The position numbers and the translations under genes were made by a program. From positions 48,274-112,273 of the forward strand of contig SDOX01000118.1 in assembly GCA_004565275.1 (NCBI GenBank): a DNA stretch of 64,000 nt. The letters run 5' to 3'. The first letter of the stretch is position 1. Every line of letters begins with the position of its first letter. Source of the DNA: Nannochloropsis salina CCMP1776 (Eukaryota > Sar > Eustigmatophyceae > Eustigmatales > Monodopsidaceae). The notes beneath the pieces were generated by a model, which was given only the letters and a program-made list of their open reading frames with translations, made no database searches and was not told the DNA's origin. Of this stretch, positions 43,694-56,187 are shown one piece after another.

Positions 43694-46060
43694 TCACCAC
43701 CCTCCCTCCTCCGCCCAGTCCCCGAACATCTCACTCCGGGACAAGAGCAAGTCGCAGATTTCGCCCTCCGCCCGCCCTTCGCCCTCCTCCGGAAAATAGC
43801 ACCGGGTCTCCTCCCCCACCGCCCCCTCCCCCCCCGTGGAGACCCAGCAGGCGTAGGCACACACGTGGGTGGCGATCAAGCCTGCGTCCAGCCGGGTATC
43901 CGCCTGCACCGCAAAGTCTTCGTAGGCCAGCCAGGAGTCGACGGAGGCGCGTCCCGCCAAGTCCCGGGCATGGATGACGACGGAGCCGGGGGCCCGGGCG
44001 AGCTTTACGCGCTTGAATATGTCCCCCTTGAGCTCCTGGAGGGTGCTGTCGCCCGTCGGGAAGAGGAAGAGAGGGCAGGGACTGACGGCCGTGCAGTCCG
44101 GGGGCATCTGGGCGAAGATGTCCCCCAGGCCGAAGGAGTATGCCGGGTGGGGGGAGGGAGGGGAGGAGGCCCCGCGCTCGTCGGGGGAAAGCAAGCCGCT
44201 CCCGATGTAGGTGAGCTGCCGGAGGTTGATCCGGGTATCATAGTGGCGTTCGAAGAAGACGGCGTCGGCCACGTTGGGAGCCCCGAAGGTGACGATGGAG
44301 AGGCGGAGGTCCGGGTGCCGGCGGGCGTAGTAGGTGCCGAGGAGGAGGGAGAGGCTCCCGCCCAGCGAGTGGCCCGTGAAGGTCAGGCCCTTAATGGCCC
44401 CACCATGAGCGGCGAGGGCGGCGTCGATCTGAGGAGATGAGGGACGAGGGGGTGAGGGTGTCGCTGGGTTGGGGGGAGGAGGAGAGGAGGGGCCTCGAGG
44501 TATGTCCGAGACCAGCCTGGTGAGAGACACTCTTTATATGCAAGCGAGCAGACGCCTCGAGCCCCTTCCCACCCCTTCCGAAAACAACCAGAAGCACGAC
44601 CGCCCTCCCTCCCTCCCTCCCTCCCTTCCTCCCTCCCTCCCTCCCACCTGCGGCACCAGGGCTTGGAACATGGCGAAGAAGCCCTTGGGAATGATGGCGC
44701 CCTCCATCCCGTAGGCACGCAGGACATCCTGGCTCGCCTCGTGGAGCCGAAAATTGAAAGACCACTCCTCGCTGAAGACGGTGCCGCGGAGAACCACCAC
44801 CAGCTCCGCCTCCCCCCAGGCCCCCTCGGCCTTGCCCTCAGACGGCGGGTAGTAGGTGAAGGCTTGGCCAATGGGCCGCTGGACTCGAAAGTCCCCCTCG
44901 GGAAGCCAGAGCAAGCGCTGGTTCCCGTAGCCGGGGTGGGCAGGCAGGAGGGGCAGGGGCCTGGAGGGAGGAGGGGCAGGGGAGCCGTCCTGCTGAGCCT
45001 CCTCCACCTTCTGTGCGCGCTCCAAGCCCAGGTCGTGCCATCGGTGGGTGTACCCGTAGAAATTGACGATCTGGCGCCAGCACCATCGGTACACGGGCCT
45101 CTCCCGATCCAAGAGCGCCTTGTCCTCGATGTAGTCTGGCACGATGCCAATGTCCTCAAGAACGTGCGGGGGCGGCACGGCGGTGCGGTCACCGTCACGC
45201 CAGGGGAAGGAAGGGAAGTAGTCGTCGTGCTCCGTGGAGAAGAGACGGAGGGAGGGTGGGGTGCTTGTGACGAAGAGGAGGGAGAGGGCCACGACTGGGC
45301 AGTGCAGGCGCAAGGGCCCCACGACCTTGAAGACCTCGCACATCGGATATCGCGTCTCCCCCCCCATGGACTGGGTCAAGCGCAGGGCCTTCTCCGGAAA
45401 GGTATGGACATTTGTCAGGTTGTAGGCCGCTGCTAGGTCGTAGAAAGCTTGTTCGTAGTCGTTCAAGTCGCTGCGCTCCTCCAGGTACCTCAAGGCGAGG
45501 GCTTTCGATGTCTCCACGTCCACTTCGTCGGCAGAATACGTAGAATCGACCCTATCTAGCCATTCTTGCAATCGAGGGCTTCGGTTAACATTCTCGACGG
45601 ACTGATGATGAAGGGACAAGAGTGCATTTTTCTGAGGACTTGACTGCTTTTCAGGCTCCAGGCTTTCACCTTCCCCTAGGCCCTCAGCAGGAGCATGCCA
45701 TGACTGCCCCGATTTTTGCACCACTTTTATGCTCCCCCGGCCACCAACGTCCGCAACTATGGCAGCAGGCTCATCTGAATGCAGATTTTGGTGTTTGTCG
45801 CCGTTGATTCTGAAAACGTCTGGTTCTTGGTGTTGTGGTTGCTGCCGCCGAGCGTCCCTGAGCGATAATGACGTTGTGCGCCTTGAAAGGCACACAAACA
45901 AAAGCACAAGCGCCCATGATAGCTCTTTCCACCACCAGTACCTCCAGCCCGGTGGCAAAATTAATTTCATAAGGTCATCTGAGTGGAAGCGGGGATGGAT
46001 GGAAATAGACATGGTCAAGACTGCTACGGGCAGGAGGAGACTAACCGCATCAATTTTCAA
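43694..46060 (-). CDS. Class 3 (Rhizomucor-type) lipase with N-terminal membrane anchor
   Basis: Exons 46060-44648 and 44428-43694 join in phase 0 across a 219 bp intron and give 715 residues. The hydrolase core includes 'AELVVVLRGTVFSEEWSFNF' (oxyanion region), 'LTFTGHSLGGSLSLLL' with nucleophile Ser about residue 492, 'VTFGAPNVAD', 'YSFGLGDIFAQMPPD' whose Asp near 574 fits the acid position (DxxPxLPP-like), and a candidate His in 'IATHVCAYACW'. Near the N-terminus, 'ELSWALVLLFVCL' is a strong hydrophobic segment, suggesting a signal anchor. The ~400 residues before the core have an unrecognised helical region. It probably hydrolyses acylglycerols or polar lipids; the substrate is not predictable. 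Confidence 0.88.
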
Positions 46061-46422
46061 CCGCTATTTGAAACAAAATAAGCGGATGGGCCACGCCCGC
46101 CACTACACGGGGCCCTCAAGTACAAGTGCTCGCGGAATACCGTAGCTGTCGATGCCTCGGCTCACGCTTAATAAAAACATGGAATCATGGAAAAATGAAT
46201 CACGGAAGCTATGCGACTGGTGCGCGTCCTTTTATTTTTGAACAATTGCTCGTGACAAAATGTCACTTCTCTCGTTGCTCCATGCCGCGGAGATCGCTGT
46301 CCTCAGGACAAACAAACTTTAATTTTTGCAGTCTTCCTCATCATGAAATTACGTAACCACGTGTGCCTGCATTTTATGTGTACGAGATTTCCTATGTATG
46401 TCTTAAATCTTTAATTTGCTAC
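46061..46422. other. Short AT-rich intergenic stretch
   Basis: Between the lipase start and the 3' end of the ten-exon gene, both on the minus strand. Nothing is recognised. Confidence 0.5.
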
Positions 46423-49400
46423 CTAAACCCCCACTGCGCCCCGTCCTGCCTGTCGTTTATTGTCCCCCAGAGGGTTTGGGAAGACTAGCCTGCAGTAGTA
46501 TCCATGAATTTGTGTCGGACGCGGCTTCGACCAGTGCAATGTCGCATCTACAGCAGAGCTCATGTTGCTGAAGTCTCTCCAATCCGGAGACCACACGGTG
46601 GCGTTTACGGTGGAGATGCCACCAGGTGTTGAAAGGTTTGTTGCCATGTGTTGTACCCCGGGAGGGCTGGAATCCAAAGTTGCATTAGAGTTCGCAGTCC
46701 GGTTGCGATGCTGCTCCTTGGCAAAGCGCCAGGCGCGCCAGGCATTGTTTGCGTCTTCCTTGGCTTGTTTCCAATTCTGCCAGGCCTCCTTCGCCTCTTC
46801 GTCAAGGAGAGGAGACGGTTGGATGAATTTGCGCCCGTCTTTTGAAAAGAAGCGGAGGTTGTCATCGCGATGCATGGGCTTGTAGATAGGTCTCCCTATT
46901 CCCCTGGCATCCATAGTACTAAGGTCGAAAAGGTGCGGGGCCCGGGCAGTCCTGGTAGACATGGTGGAGGTGAACGGAAGGGTTCCTCGCCTGCAGTCCG
47001 CGCACTGCGCCCTTGTCGCGGCTTTCCATTCAGGTCCTTCCTGGAAGGTGGGAAGCAGCCATGTGTCGTCGATGGGAGGCTCGTTGCTGCATCGCCAATG
47101 GTGGTCGGAGACGAATGTGTTGCCGCAAAGGTCTACCTCGGCAACGAAGGGGGCCTCGTCGGCTGTGTTGGCTGAGGGTTGGGGGGGCGGGCGAGATACC
47201 GTGGGTGGGGAAGGTCACACACGTCACATACTCAGAGCTTACCGTACCTTTCACCGACAGACCCACCGCCACAGGGCCCGTAGACAACGCCGACACTGGG
47301 ACCTCGCGCACGCCCACCTGTCCCGGAGGCACCACTTTAACCGGCTGCACGGCCACGTACACGTGTATCCAGGCGCAGGGAGAGTAGACCCGCACGATCC
47401 CTTCTATTTTCCCGGAAGTGGGATGCACGCACGCTCGCGCATCCTCCGGCAGCGCCTTTTCCCGGGTGCCGTCGTCCCAGGCCCTGTCTTCCAGCGCAGG
47501 GTATCCAGCGTCTGAGAAAGGGTCGGGCGTGGCGGGCGGCGCCACGAGGACGATGCCTGAAGGGCTGCACATGAAATAATCAGTGCGAGGCGTGTGCATC
47601 TTCATAGTCTGAGCCACGCGGTACGGGTTGGGGCTGGGTGGGGGGAGTAATATGGATGTGTGGATGGGGCCATGAAGACGAAGGCGTACGAGGGACACGA
47701 CACGCGGAGACCGGCACGCCCCCAGCCTCCCCTCTTACTCACTCGCAGACTCCCTCATCCTGCCCTGTACCACACACAGCTTGTTTGGCGTCAAAAATCG
47801 ACTCGTCATACACCGCCCCCCCCGCTTTAATCCTCAGGAGGGAGGCCGCCTGGGAGTCCGTGTCAGCTGCTAACCTCTGGGGCAGGATCTCGCGGTACAC
47901 GACCCCGAACCAATCGCTCACCTATACAGACATGAAAAGAGAAGGGCGACCAGAGTCTCATGGGGTTAATGAGGGAATGCTCGCGGAGGGCGGGTTTGGG
48001 GGCCGTACCGGTTCGTGTTGGTCCAGCTCCACGACGAAGCTCTCGGAGGTATCTAGCTTGCACCGGTCGAGCACTGCGCGGTTCCTGACCACCACCAAGG
48101 ACACATTTCGACCGTACGAGATCTCCCAGGTGTCGTTGCCGTACAATGTGCGGTAGAATGCTCGAAATTCGTCGTCCGAGACGCTGCGAAGCAAGGGGCC
48201 TGGCAAGTTGAGGTCATAGACAGAGAAGGAGGCGTATCGCACGTGGTAGCTCTGTGGGGGTGCGTGGTGTGGGACGGACGAATGTTGACTGGATCCATTG
48301 TGTAGCTACAACACTGTGTTATTCACCCTCCTCACGACTTACTGAGACGTCTGCGACGAGCGGAGGTTGATCAAACCCACCCGGAGTGCGGGGAAGGTAG
48401 CCTCGTGCCAATACGACCAAGTCATTTCCCTTTACGTAGTGGGCTCTGTTGCTGGCGCAAGCCAGCAAAAATGAAGCGTCTTGGTTGGGGAAAGGCGTGA
48501 GGGAAGGGGCCGGGGGCACCAGCCCTAGTCCAAGGCCGGGCGGGCTGGGTCGCTGCGCTTGGTAGTACATGAAGTTGTTGGGAATGTTCTCGCTGGGGCA
48601 GGCCCTCTGGGTGACGTCTGCCATGTTGACCAGCTATGCGGCACAAGTTTGAGGATTGTTAAGTATGGACCATGGATAAAGGAGGGGGGGGGGCGGGGGG
48701 CTACGGGAGAAGTAAGCGTCGCGCCGCACTCACATTGGTTAGGGCGGTCAGGGCATCCCTGACGATGAGGGTGTTGTTGAGGGGGCAGCGGGGAAAGGTC
48801 TGCCAGATGATGTCGGTCGCCGTCTGAGAGACCGTCCTAAACGGATGGCAGGAGAGTGCACCTTTCTGAGCCAACATAACTTCCAGCCCTGCAGCCGGTA
48901 GGAGCTGGCAAGAAGGGCGGTCCTCCCAACCCCTCCCTCATGGCACTCACCCCAGCAGCTTGGACCGGACTTGGATGGGAGGGACGAATCCCCAGGGCGC
49001 CAACCCCGGGTCTGTCGCGTTGGCAGAGGGATCTACTCCATACATCCTAAAGATGACCAGCACCAAGCCCCCCAGTGAAAAGTTTGACTTGGCCACACCC
49101 AGCTCATTCCTGAAGCCTCGCTTGCCGTCCTTGGTCAAATAGAGTCGATAGCGGCCTTCCTCCCGCGCTTCTTCTCCAGCCCCCTCCTCCGTGCCATCCG
49201 GAGGTGGTGTGGAGTAAGGGTTGCGCCCGGGGCCTAGGGGTTGGATGTGGGCGTCGCGCAAAAATCCAACCGGTGAGAAATTTCCGTCGTACGTCTGGAA
49301 GGAGAAATACCGGGCGGCTGGGAAGCTGCCCTCGACCATGACGAGATCGTTGGGGCCGAAGGCGGGAAAAATCATGATATGGGCCGCTGAATTCTGGTCT

Positions 49401-50261
49401 ACGAAGCCCGCATTGATCTCCTCCGGCCATACGCGAAAGCTGGGCTGGCAATCGAGGGAGAAGGACCTAATTGGTGTGAGTGGAGCGTGAGACTTGGAGG
49501 CAGGTAGCCAAGAGAGGATTGAAGGAAATGAAGTGGAGTCTCAGGCTCAGCACTTGCTTAGACTTACGGACTGGAGGTTAGAATAACCTCCTTGACTTTT
49601 TGGTAGAAGGTGACGGTATCGTTGACATCGGAAAACTAAGTGAGGGCGGGGGTGGGAATAAAGACCGAAATTTAGCTTCATGCATGAAGGACTGTGTAAA
49701 TCCTTAACATGAGGGACAGATCAACAATTAAATGACATACATCCGGCGTGATACCAAAGAGGGATCGGTACAGGTCCATGACATTGACGAGCTCGGCCAG
49801 CGGCTCGGGGGACAAATCAAGCGTCACGAGGCTGCTCCCTGACTCGATGTTGGAGCCCGCATCAGACAAAGCTAGCTTTCCCCAGCGACCGAGAGGCTTA
49901 TCTTGTGCTACAGTAACCTCTGCTAGGTCAGTGTACCCGCGGTCGCTGTAAGATAATAATGAAAGAATGCAAAAACATACATCAGGAAAAGAAAAGAACA
50001 TCATTGTGGGAAGATCGAATATCGAGCTATGCAATCTTACTTCAAGGCTTTAATGGCAGCATTCCGCAATTTTGCGAGGACGATCGACAGTGTAGTAGGC
50101 GAACCATTGGGAAATGACCCAGCATTTTGCTTTTGCAGGATCTGGGCCTGGCTTGAGACCATAAAAATTAAGGCAAAAATTACTAGCAGTCCACCCTGAC
50201 GGAAGCAGCGATGCTTTTTCATTATTTCAGCTAGCGTCTGAGACATGGACATCCAAGGCAA
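46423..50261 (-). CDS. Ten-exon secreted protein with internal duplication, unknown
   Basis: All phases agree for exons 50261-50041, 49945-49741, 49635-49568, 49466-48951, 48836-48734, 48633-48343, 48251-48009, 47921-47743, 47633-47221 and 47171-46423, giving 995 residues (982 from Met 50222). The second Met starts a signal peptide 'MKKHRCFRQGGLLVIFALIF'. A beta-rich unit occurs twice: 'NDLVMVEGSFPAARYFSFQT' followed by YDGN (exon 4), and 'NDLVVLARGYLP' then 'VRYASFSVYDLNLPG' (exons 6-7). Many Cys and NxS/T sites fit secretion. The C-terminal exon repeats AWQNWKQAKED / AWRAWRFAKEQ. The style recalls DUF1214/DUF1254 proteins, but I cannot confirm it. GGGA tracts are absent, and introns are 49-114 bp, unlike its neighbours. 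Confidence 0.8.
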
Positions 50262-50742
50262 AACTGTTTTGCTTGTGACCTATAATAGCTCAATGGAGCA
50301 ATATATATTCCAAAAAATAATTATGAGGCTAGAAATACGCGAGGAAAGTCTTACTTCAGTGGCCCGATTACCGCGCCACAAGCCCAGACGTTGCCCCCGG
50401 AGGGGCCAAAGGGGGGACGAGAAACATCGCCTCTCTCCCGCTCCCTCCTCCTCCCTCCTCCCTCCTCCACCCCGGACATCTTGGCTATGTGCACGCCAAC
50501 GCGCGGCATGACAGTACACCATATTCGCGAGTTGATTCAAATGTCAGGGATTTTCACTTGTGGATTTCAAGCCCGCGGACCTCGCAGCAATCTCGTCCCT
50601 GACCTCCTCACCCATCCACTCACGCCGCTTTCCCTTCCATCCTCTTTCCCTCCTCTTTGTTTTTTAAAACCTGCAACATGCACAGGCGCGCTAGCTTTCA
50701 AATTTTGCTTGCCTCCCGCTTCCTCTCGATTATCGCGTGAGA
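50262..50742. other. Divergent promoter region
   Basis: About 480 bases between the starts of the ten-exon secreted-protein gene (-) and Aquarius (+). It is AT-rich at both ends with a GC-rich centre (50360-50500). A shared bidirectional promoter is possible. Confidence 0.5.
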
Positions 50743-53700
50743 ATGGCACCGAAACGAAAGGTAGGTAAAAGTAACCAGGGTCCCTTTTGATGGTATGCCC
50801 CCGTTCCTTCCCCTTACAATCCTCGTCTTATGATCTCCTGCACAATTCCCGTTCCCGCACTGCAGCCGCCTGTGAAGAGGAAGCGAACAGGTGACGGGAA
50901 TGAAAAAGAGCAGGAAGGGAAGAAAGACGTGGACTCTGGTAAACGAGGGGCGCCTCCTTCGTTGAGGCCGTCTAGAGCTAAGAAAGAGCATGTTCCTCCT
51001 TCAACGGGATTGGCGTCAGATACAATTCTCACTCCTCCCTCTAGCGCTCCTGCGAAAATGGCACGAAATTTCGAAGCACGAGAAACGCCAGAAGGAGAGC
51101 AAAGTGTCCCTCCTGCCTCCTCCAGAGCCGATGCCTCCGACGCCGACCTCATTCCTGAGGCTCCTATCGAGGTGGCTGCTGCTAAGCGGTCACCCGAGGC
51201 CTCTTCTCCTGTGCCTGATAAGCCTGGCAGCGACAACAGAACGAGTGTACGGGAACACGGAGGAAGACAAGGGGCAGGCCGTGACCGAGAGAGGAAAGGC
51301 CGCGGGCAGCGTGGTGGAGGAGGACGAGGAGGGGGGCGGGAGGAAGGGAGGAAGGGCGGAGGAAGAGGAAGAGGGACGCTGGATGGGACTCCGAGCGCAA
51401 AGAAAGGACTTGAGGGAGGACAAGTCGGGAAGGGGAGGGAAGGAGGGCCTGGAGGGACGTCCTGTGCGGCGAAGCAGGCAGCCGGGGACCGATTGAGCGC
51501 CCTGGCTCGCGAGCACTGGCCGAACAGGGCCACCCCCTTCGCCAACACCTTCCAGCCCCAGGTGGTGCGTGCTATCTACGAGGAGGAGATCGGACCGGAG
51601 GCGATGGGTCAGCGCGGCCCGGGCGGGCAGAAGCTGCAGGCGTTGGAGCTGAGCGCCTACCTGGAGGCCTACCTGTGGCCGTTCTACGACCACGCGACCG
51701 CCGACAAGGCGCACCTCCTCTCCCTTGTCCTCCTCATTGTGCAGAAGCTGAGGGAGGGCGTGTCAGCCTGGGAGAGTTTGCGGACAAGCGTGCGGGAGGG
51801 AGAAGGGGAAGCGACAACCGCCAAGTTCACGGGCTTTTTCACCCGCGTCCTTCGCCTCTACCTGGAAAGCCCCCTCCTTCCTTCCCCCACGCCCAACCCC
51901 TCCGCCGCCTCGCCCAAGGAGAAATTTCTCCTCCTTCTCTTCCTCATCCATGCCTTCCAGTCGTTGGAGGAGCCCATGGTCAGGGGTGTGATGCTGCGGT
52001 TGACCTCCCTTTCCCTTTGGGAGGCACTCAGCGAGGGGCGCCGGAAGATAGAGCTGGAGAACTTCCCCCCCCTGCGGCGGCACTGGCTGCATCTACAGGA
52101 GCAAAAGAAGAGGAACGAAGGGGTGCAAGAAAACGGGGAAGTCGGGACAGGAAAGGAGGGGTCGGAGACTCCGCAGGCACACGGGCGGAAGAGGAAGAAG
52201 GAGGGGGATAGGAAGAAGACGGGAGAAGGCGAAGGAGCCGATGCCCTGTCTTCCTTCGAGTCCACTTTCCTCCCCGAGGCCATCGATGAGTTCTTGGCTG
52301 TCGTGGAGGCCATCCCCGCCCCCCCCTCTGAGGGTCTCACGCCAGCGTCCGGCATGCCCGGCAGCGAGAACGGACTCGCTGGGACCGAGCATGCCTCCAC
52401 GCATGTCCTCACGCGCTTCGCCCTCCGCTTCCTCGAGCTGCTCATTGACCTGCTTGCTCAGCTCCCAACCCGCCGCTTCCTAAAGGCCCTGCTACAGGAT
52501 CGACATCTGAGCGTCCGCCTCTCCCTCTCGCCCTTCCTCGCTCTCCCCCCCCCTGCCACCCCTCCCCCTCATCATAGGCTGGCCTCCCAGCTCTCAGACT
52601 CGCTCCGCTTTTACCTCTCCTTCGAGATCAACGACCACACGGGCATGCCTCTCACAGACAACGAAATGGCCTCCCTACACTTCTCCCGGACCCACGTGCT
52701 GCAGCGCCTCGCCTTCAAATACTTTCAAAACAGTCTTAAAGACTTGGCCTTCGCGTCTTCGGCCGCTGTGGGAGACGCCACCGTCCTCGCTTCCTTCCTT
52801 TCCCGACTCAGCGACGAGGAGCTCGTGGACGTGGCGCGCAAGCTCCGATTGGTGGGCCGGGCCGAGGGAGGGAAGGAGGAAGGGAGGGAGGGCGGGCGGG
52901 CTTTCTGGACGGAGGTCCTGGTCGACTGGCACGCGAAGCGTCAAAACATGATCCAGGAGATCAACGAACGACCCCTTTACGCAGACGAGCAGGTTTTGTG
53001 GGATCCCAACGTGGTCCCGACGGAGGGCGGGACGGAGGACGGGGCCGTGGTCGTGGTGGAAGGGCCTCTCTTGGCTTTGCCCAAGCTGAACCTGCAGTTC
53101 CTCACGTTCGTGGACTACCTCCTCAGGAGCTACACGCTCTTTCGGGTCGAGAGCGCCTACGAGATTCGCGCCGACTTGATGACAACTCTCCGGTATCTGC
53201 AGCCAGTGAGGCAGGAAGGGCCGGAGGGAGGGGTTGCTTTTCGGGGTTGGGCGCGCATGGGGGTTCCCCTGAGGAAAGGAGGCAAGGATGGAGGACGAGG
53301 TGTAGTGATCACGGAGGTTTTGAAACCCAATCTAGGAGAAAGAATTCCGGCTGGCGTCAAGGCGGAGATAACAGTAGATCTGAGGGAGGGAGGGAGGGAG
53401 GGAGGGCGGGAGGAATGGGACCTTTTGCGGGAGCACGACGTAGTGTTTCTCGTTCGCATCGAAAATCCGCAAGGAGGAGGTGCAAGCGGGGCAGGAAGGG
53501 GTGGAGGGCGACAGGGAGGGCGAAGGAACGAGGAGGAGGAAGCAAGGGTGTTTTGTGAGGAGTTTGGAGTCAAGTATGTGCGCGGGGCGGAGATTTGGGA
53601 AGTGAGAGATGGCGCCGGGAACCTGATGAATGACCCCTCTGGGCGGCCAGGGCGGGAGGCAGGAAGGGGGGGAGGACCGGTGGGATCCTTGCGGACGTAC

Positions 53701-56187
53701 AAAGTCTTGTTGGACCCGGCCCAGTACCATGCTGATGCGACGAGGGAGGGAGGGAAGGGGGGCGGGGCAGCGACAGCGGCGGGAGTGTACGAAGGGATGA
53801 ACGTCTTAATCCGGCGTAGCGCCAAGGAGAACAATTTCAAGGCCATTTTGGCCACCATTCGAGGGCTGATGACCACCGCCTACGTGGGAAATGCCGTCCC
53901 GGCCTGGCTCCACGACGTCTTCCTCGGCTACGGCGATCCCGCCCAGGCCCACTACAAGAACCTGGCTCTGGAGGAGCAGCTCTTGCGGCGCGTGGATTTT
54001 GGGGACACGTTCTTGGACTGGCGGCACCTGCAAGAGGCCTTTCCCCACCACAGAGTCTGTCTACAGAGCGAAGGCGGGAAGGAGGGCGGGAGGAAGGTCG
54101 TGGGAAGCGAGGAGCTGGAAGCCTCCCCTTATCCCGCCCTGACTCTAGATTTCAACGCGGAGGACACGGAGATCGTAGCTCGCCCCTACCAGGCTCCGAA
54201 CCCTGGACCCTACCCTCAAGACCACCCCGCCAAGAACAGCGTGCGCTTCACGCCCGTGCAAGTGGAGGCGATTCGGAGCGGGATGAATCCTGGTTTGACG
54301 ATGGTGGTAGGCCCGCCGGGGACGGGAAAGACCGACGTGGCCGTGCAGATCATCCTTAACTTGTACCGGTTGTTCCCCACCCAGCGCTTTCTTGTAGTGA
54401 CCCACTCCAACGCCGCCTTGAACGACATTTTCGAAAAATTGAGGGGACGGGCGATCGATCCTCGGCACATGCTTCGGTTGGGTGCGGGTGAGAAGGAGTT
54501 GAACGTGGAGGGAAGGGGCCAGGAAGGAGGCTACGATTTCACCAAATGGGGTCGCGTCAACTACACGCTGGCCAGGCGCTTGGAGCTTTTGGGGGAGGTG
54601 ACGAGGCTGGCAAGAAGCCTAGGCGTGCAGGAAGGGGAGGGGGGAAGCGGAGGCGGGACGGAGGGTAATTTCACCTGTGAGACGGCGGAATACTTTCGCC
54701 TATACCAGGTGCAATCCAGGATCGAGGCCTTCGAGGCGGCTATCAAGGAGGGAGGCAAGGATGGGGGAGTGGTCACGACGGCTTTCCCTTTCACCGCGTT
54801 TTTCTCCACGGCGCCACAACCCTTGTTCCGGTCCACGACGGTCTCCTGGGCCGACGATTTGGAAGTCGCTCGTGGGTGCTTCCGGCACTTGGACCGGCTT
54901 TTCGAGGAGCTTGCCGACTATCGGGCCTTCGAACTCCTGCGGCACCATGGGATGCGGGGGGACTACCTGCTGACCAAGCAAGCACGGATCGTCGCCATGA
55001 CGTGCACGCACGCGGCCCTGACCCGGGGGCGTTTGGTGGAGTTGGGTTTCAAATTCGACGGATTGGTGATGGAGGAGGCGGCGCAGATCTTGGAGGTGGA
55101 AACCTTCATTCCCATGCTCCTGCAAGAGGTCGACCCGATCGAGGGCTGTCGGCTCAAGCGCGTCGTCTTGATCGGCGACCACCACCAGCTTCCCCCCATC
55201 ATTCAAAACCAAGCCTTGCAAAAGTATGCCCGTCTGGACCAATCTCTCTTTGCGCGCTTCGTCCGGCTTGGCGTCAAGACCGTCCAACTCGACAGACAGG
55301 GAAGGGCCCGGCCCTCCTTGGCCGCCCTCTACGCCTGGCGGTATAAGGACTTGGGGAACCTGCCGAACGTGACGTCCCTCCCTCACTACTTGTTGGCGAA
55401 CCCGGGCATGGCCCACTCTTTCCAGTGCATTAATGTGGAGGATTTCCGGGGCCAAGGCGAGAGCCAGCCCTCTCCCTACTTCTACCAGAACCTAGGGGAA
55501 GCGGAGTACTGCGTGGCCCTCTATATGTATCTACGTCTGTGCGGGTATCCCGCGGAGAAGATCTCCATCTTGACTACTTACAACGGACAGAAGAGTCTTC
55601 TGGAGGATGTGCTTCGGCAAAGATGTGGGAGCCAGGGCGGCTTCTACTTCGGACGCCCGGCGGCCGTTGAAACGGTCGACCGTTACCAGGGGCAACAAAA
55701 CGACTACGTGATCCTCTCCTTGGTCCGCACACGGAACATCGGTCACATCCGGGACGTGCGACGACTGGTGGTGGCCATGTCCCGCGCCCGTTTGGGCCTG
55801 TACGCCTTCTGCCGGCAGAGCCTCTTTGAGTCCTGCCACGAGCTAACTCCGGCTTTCAGTCGGCTCTTGTCCCGCCCTTCTGTGCTCGAGCTGGCCATGG
55901 GGGAACGATTCGATGGGTGGGAGGAAGGGAGGGAAGGAGTAAGGAAAGAGGGCGAGTCGCCGGCTCCCGGGCAGGGCTATCGCGTGCAAGGCCCCGAGCA
56001 ATTAGGCTCCCTTTGCCACCAGTTGCTTGCGGACTACCAACATCAGCAGCAGCTGCAATGGCAATACCACCAGCAACAACTGATAAATCAGCAACAGAAG
56101 GAGGAAGCAAGACTGCAGGAGCAGGAACGAGTCGCGCCTGCTTTGGCGCCTCCCCAACCACTTGAGGAGGGCGAGGAGCGTGAGTAA
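50743..56187 (+). CDS. AQR: Aquarius-type intron-binding spliceosomal helicase
   Basis: Aquarius is an SF1 (UPF1-like) RNA helicase that binds introns upstream of the branch site in the spliceosome. A six-codon first exon 'MAPKRK' (50743-50760) splices across 105 bp to 50866-56187, placing Lys/Arg clusters at the N-terminus as a likely nuclear signal; a start at 50830 without splicing is the alternative. The AQR N-domain appears at 'ALAREHWPNRATPFANTF' and 'LELSAYLEAYLWPFYDH'. Helicase motifs: Walker A GPPGTGKT (54310), 'VMEEAAQILEVETFIPM' (motif II), 'VVLIGDHHQLPPI' (III), 'LDRQGRARPSLA' (IV), 'ETVDRYQGQQNDYVILSLVR' (V) and 'VVAMSRARLGLY' (VI). About 1779 residues, longer than animal AQR because of charged inserts with EGGR loops (for example 53388-53415). 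The Gln-rich tail is unusual. Confidence 0.96.

Noticed and set aside
46423-50261. Firm DUF1254/DUF1214 assignment for the ten-exon gene
   Set aside because: Only a general resemblance in beta-strand style; no diagnostic motif could be confirmed by eye.
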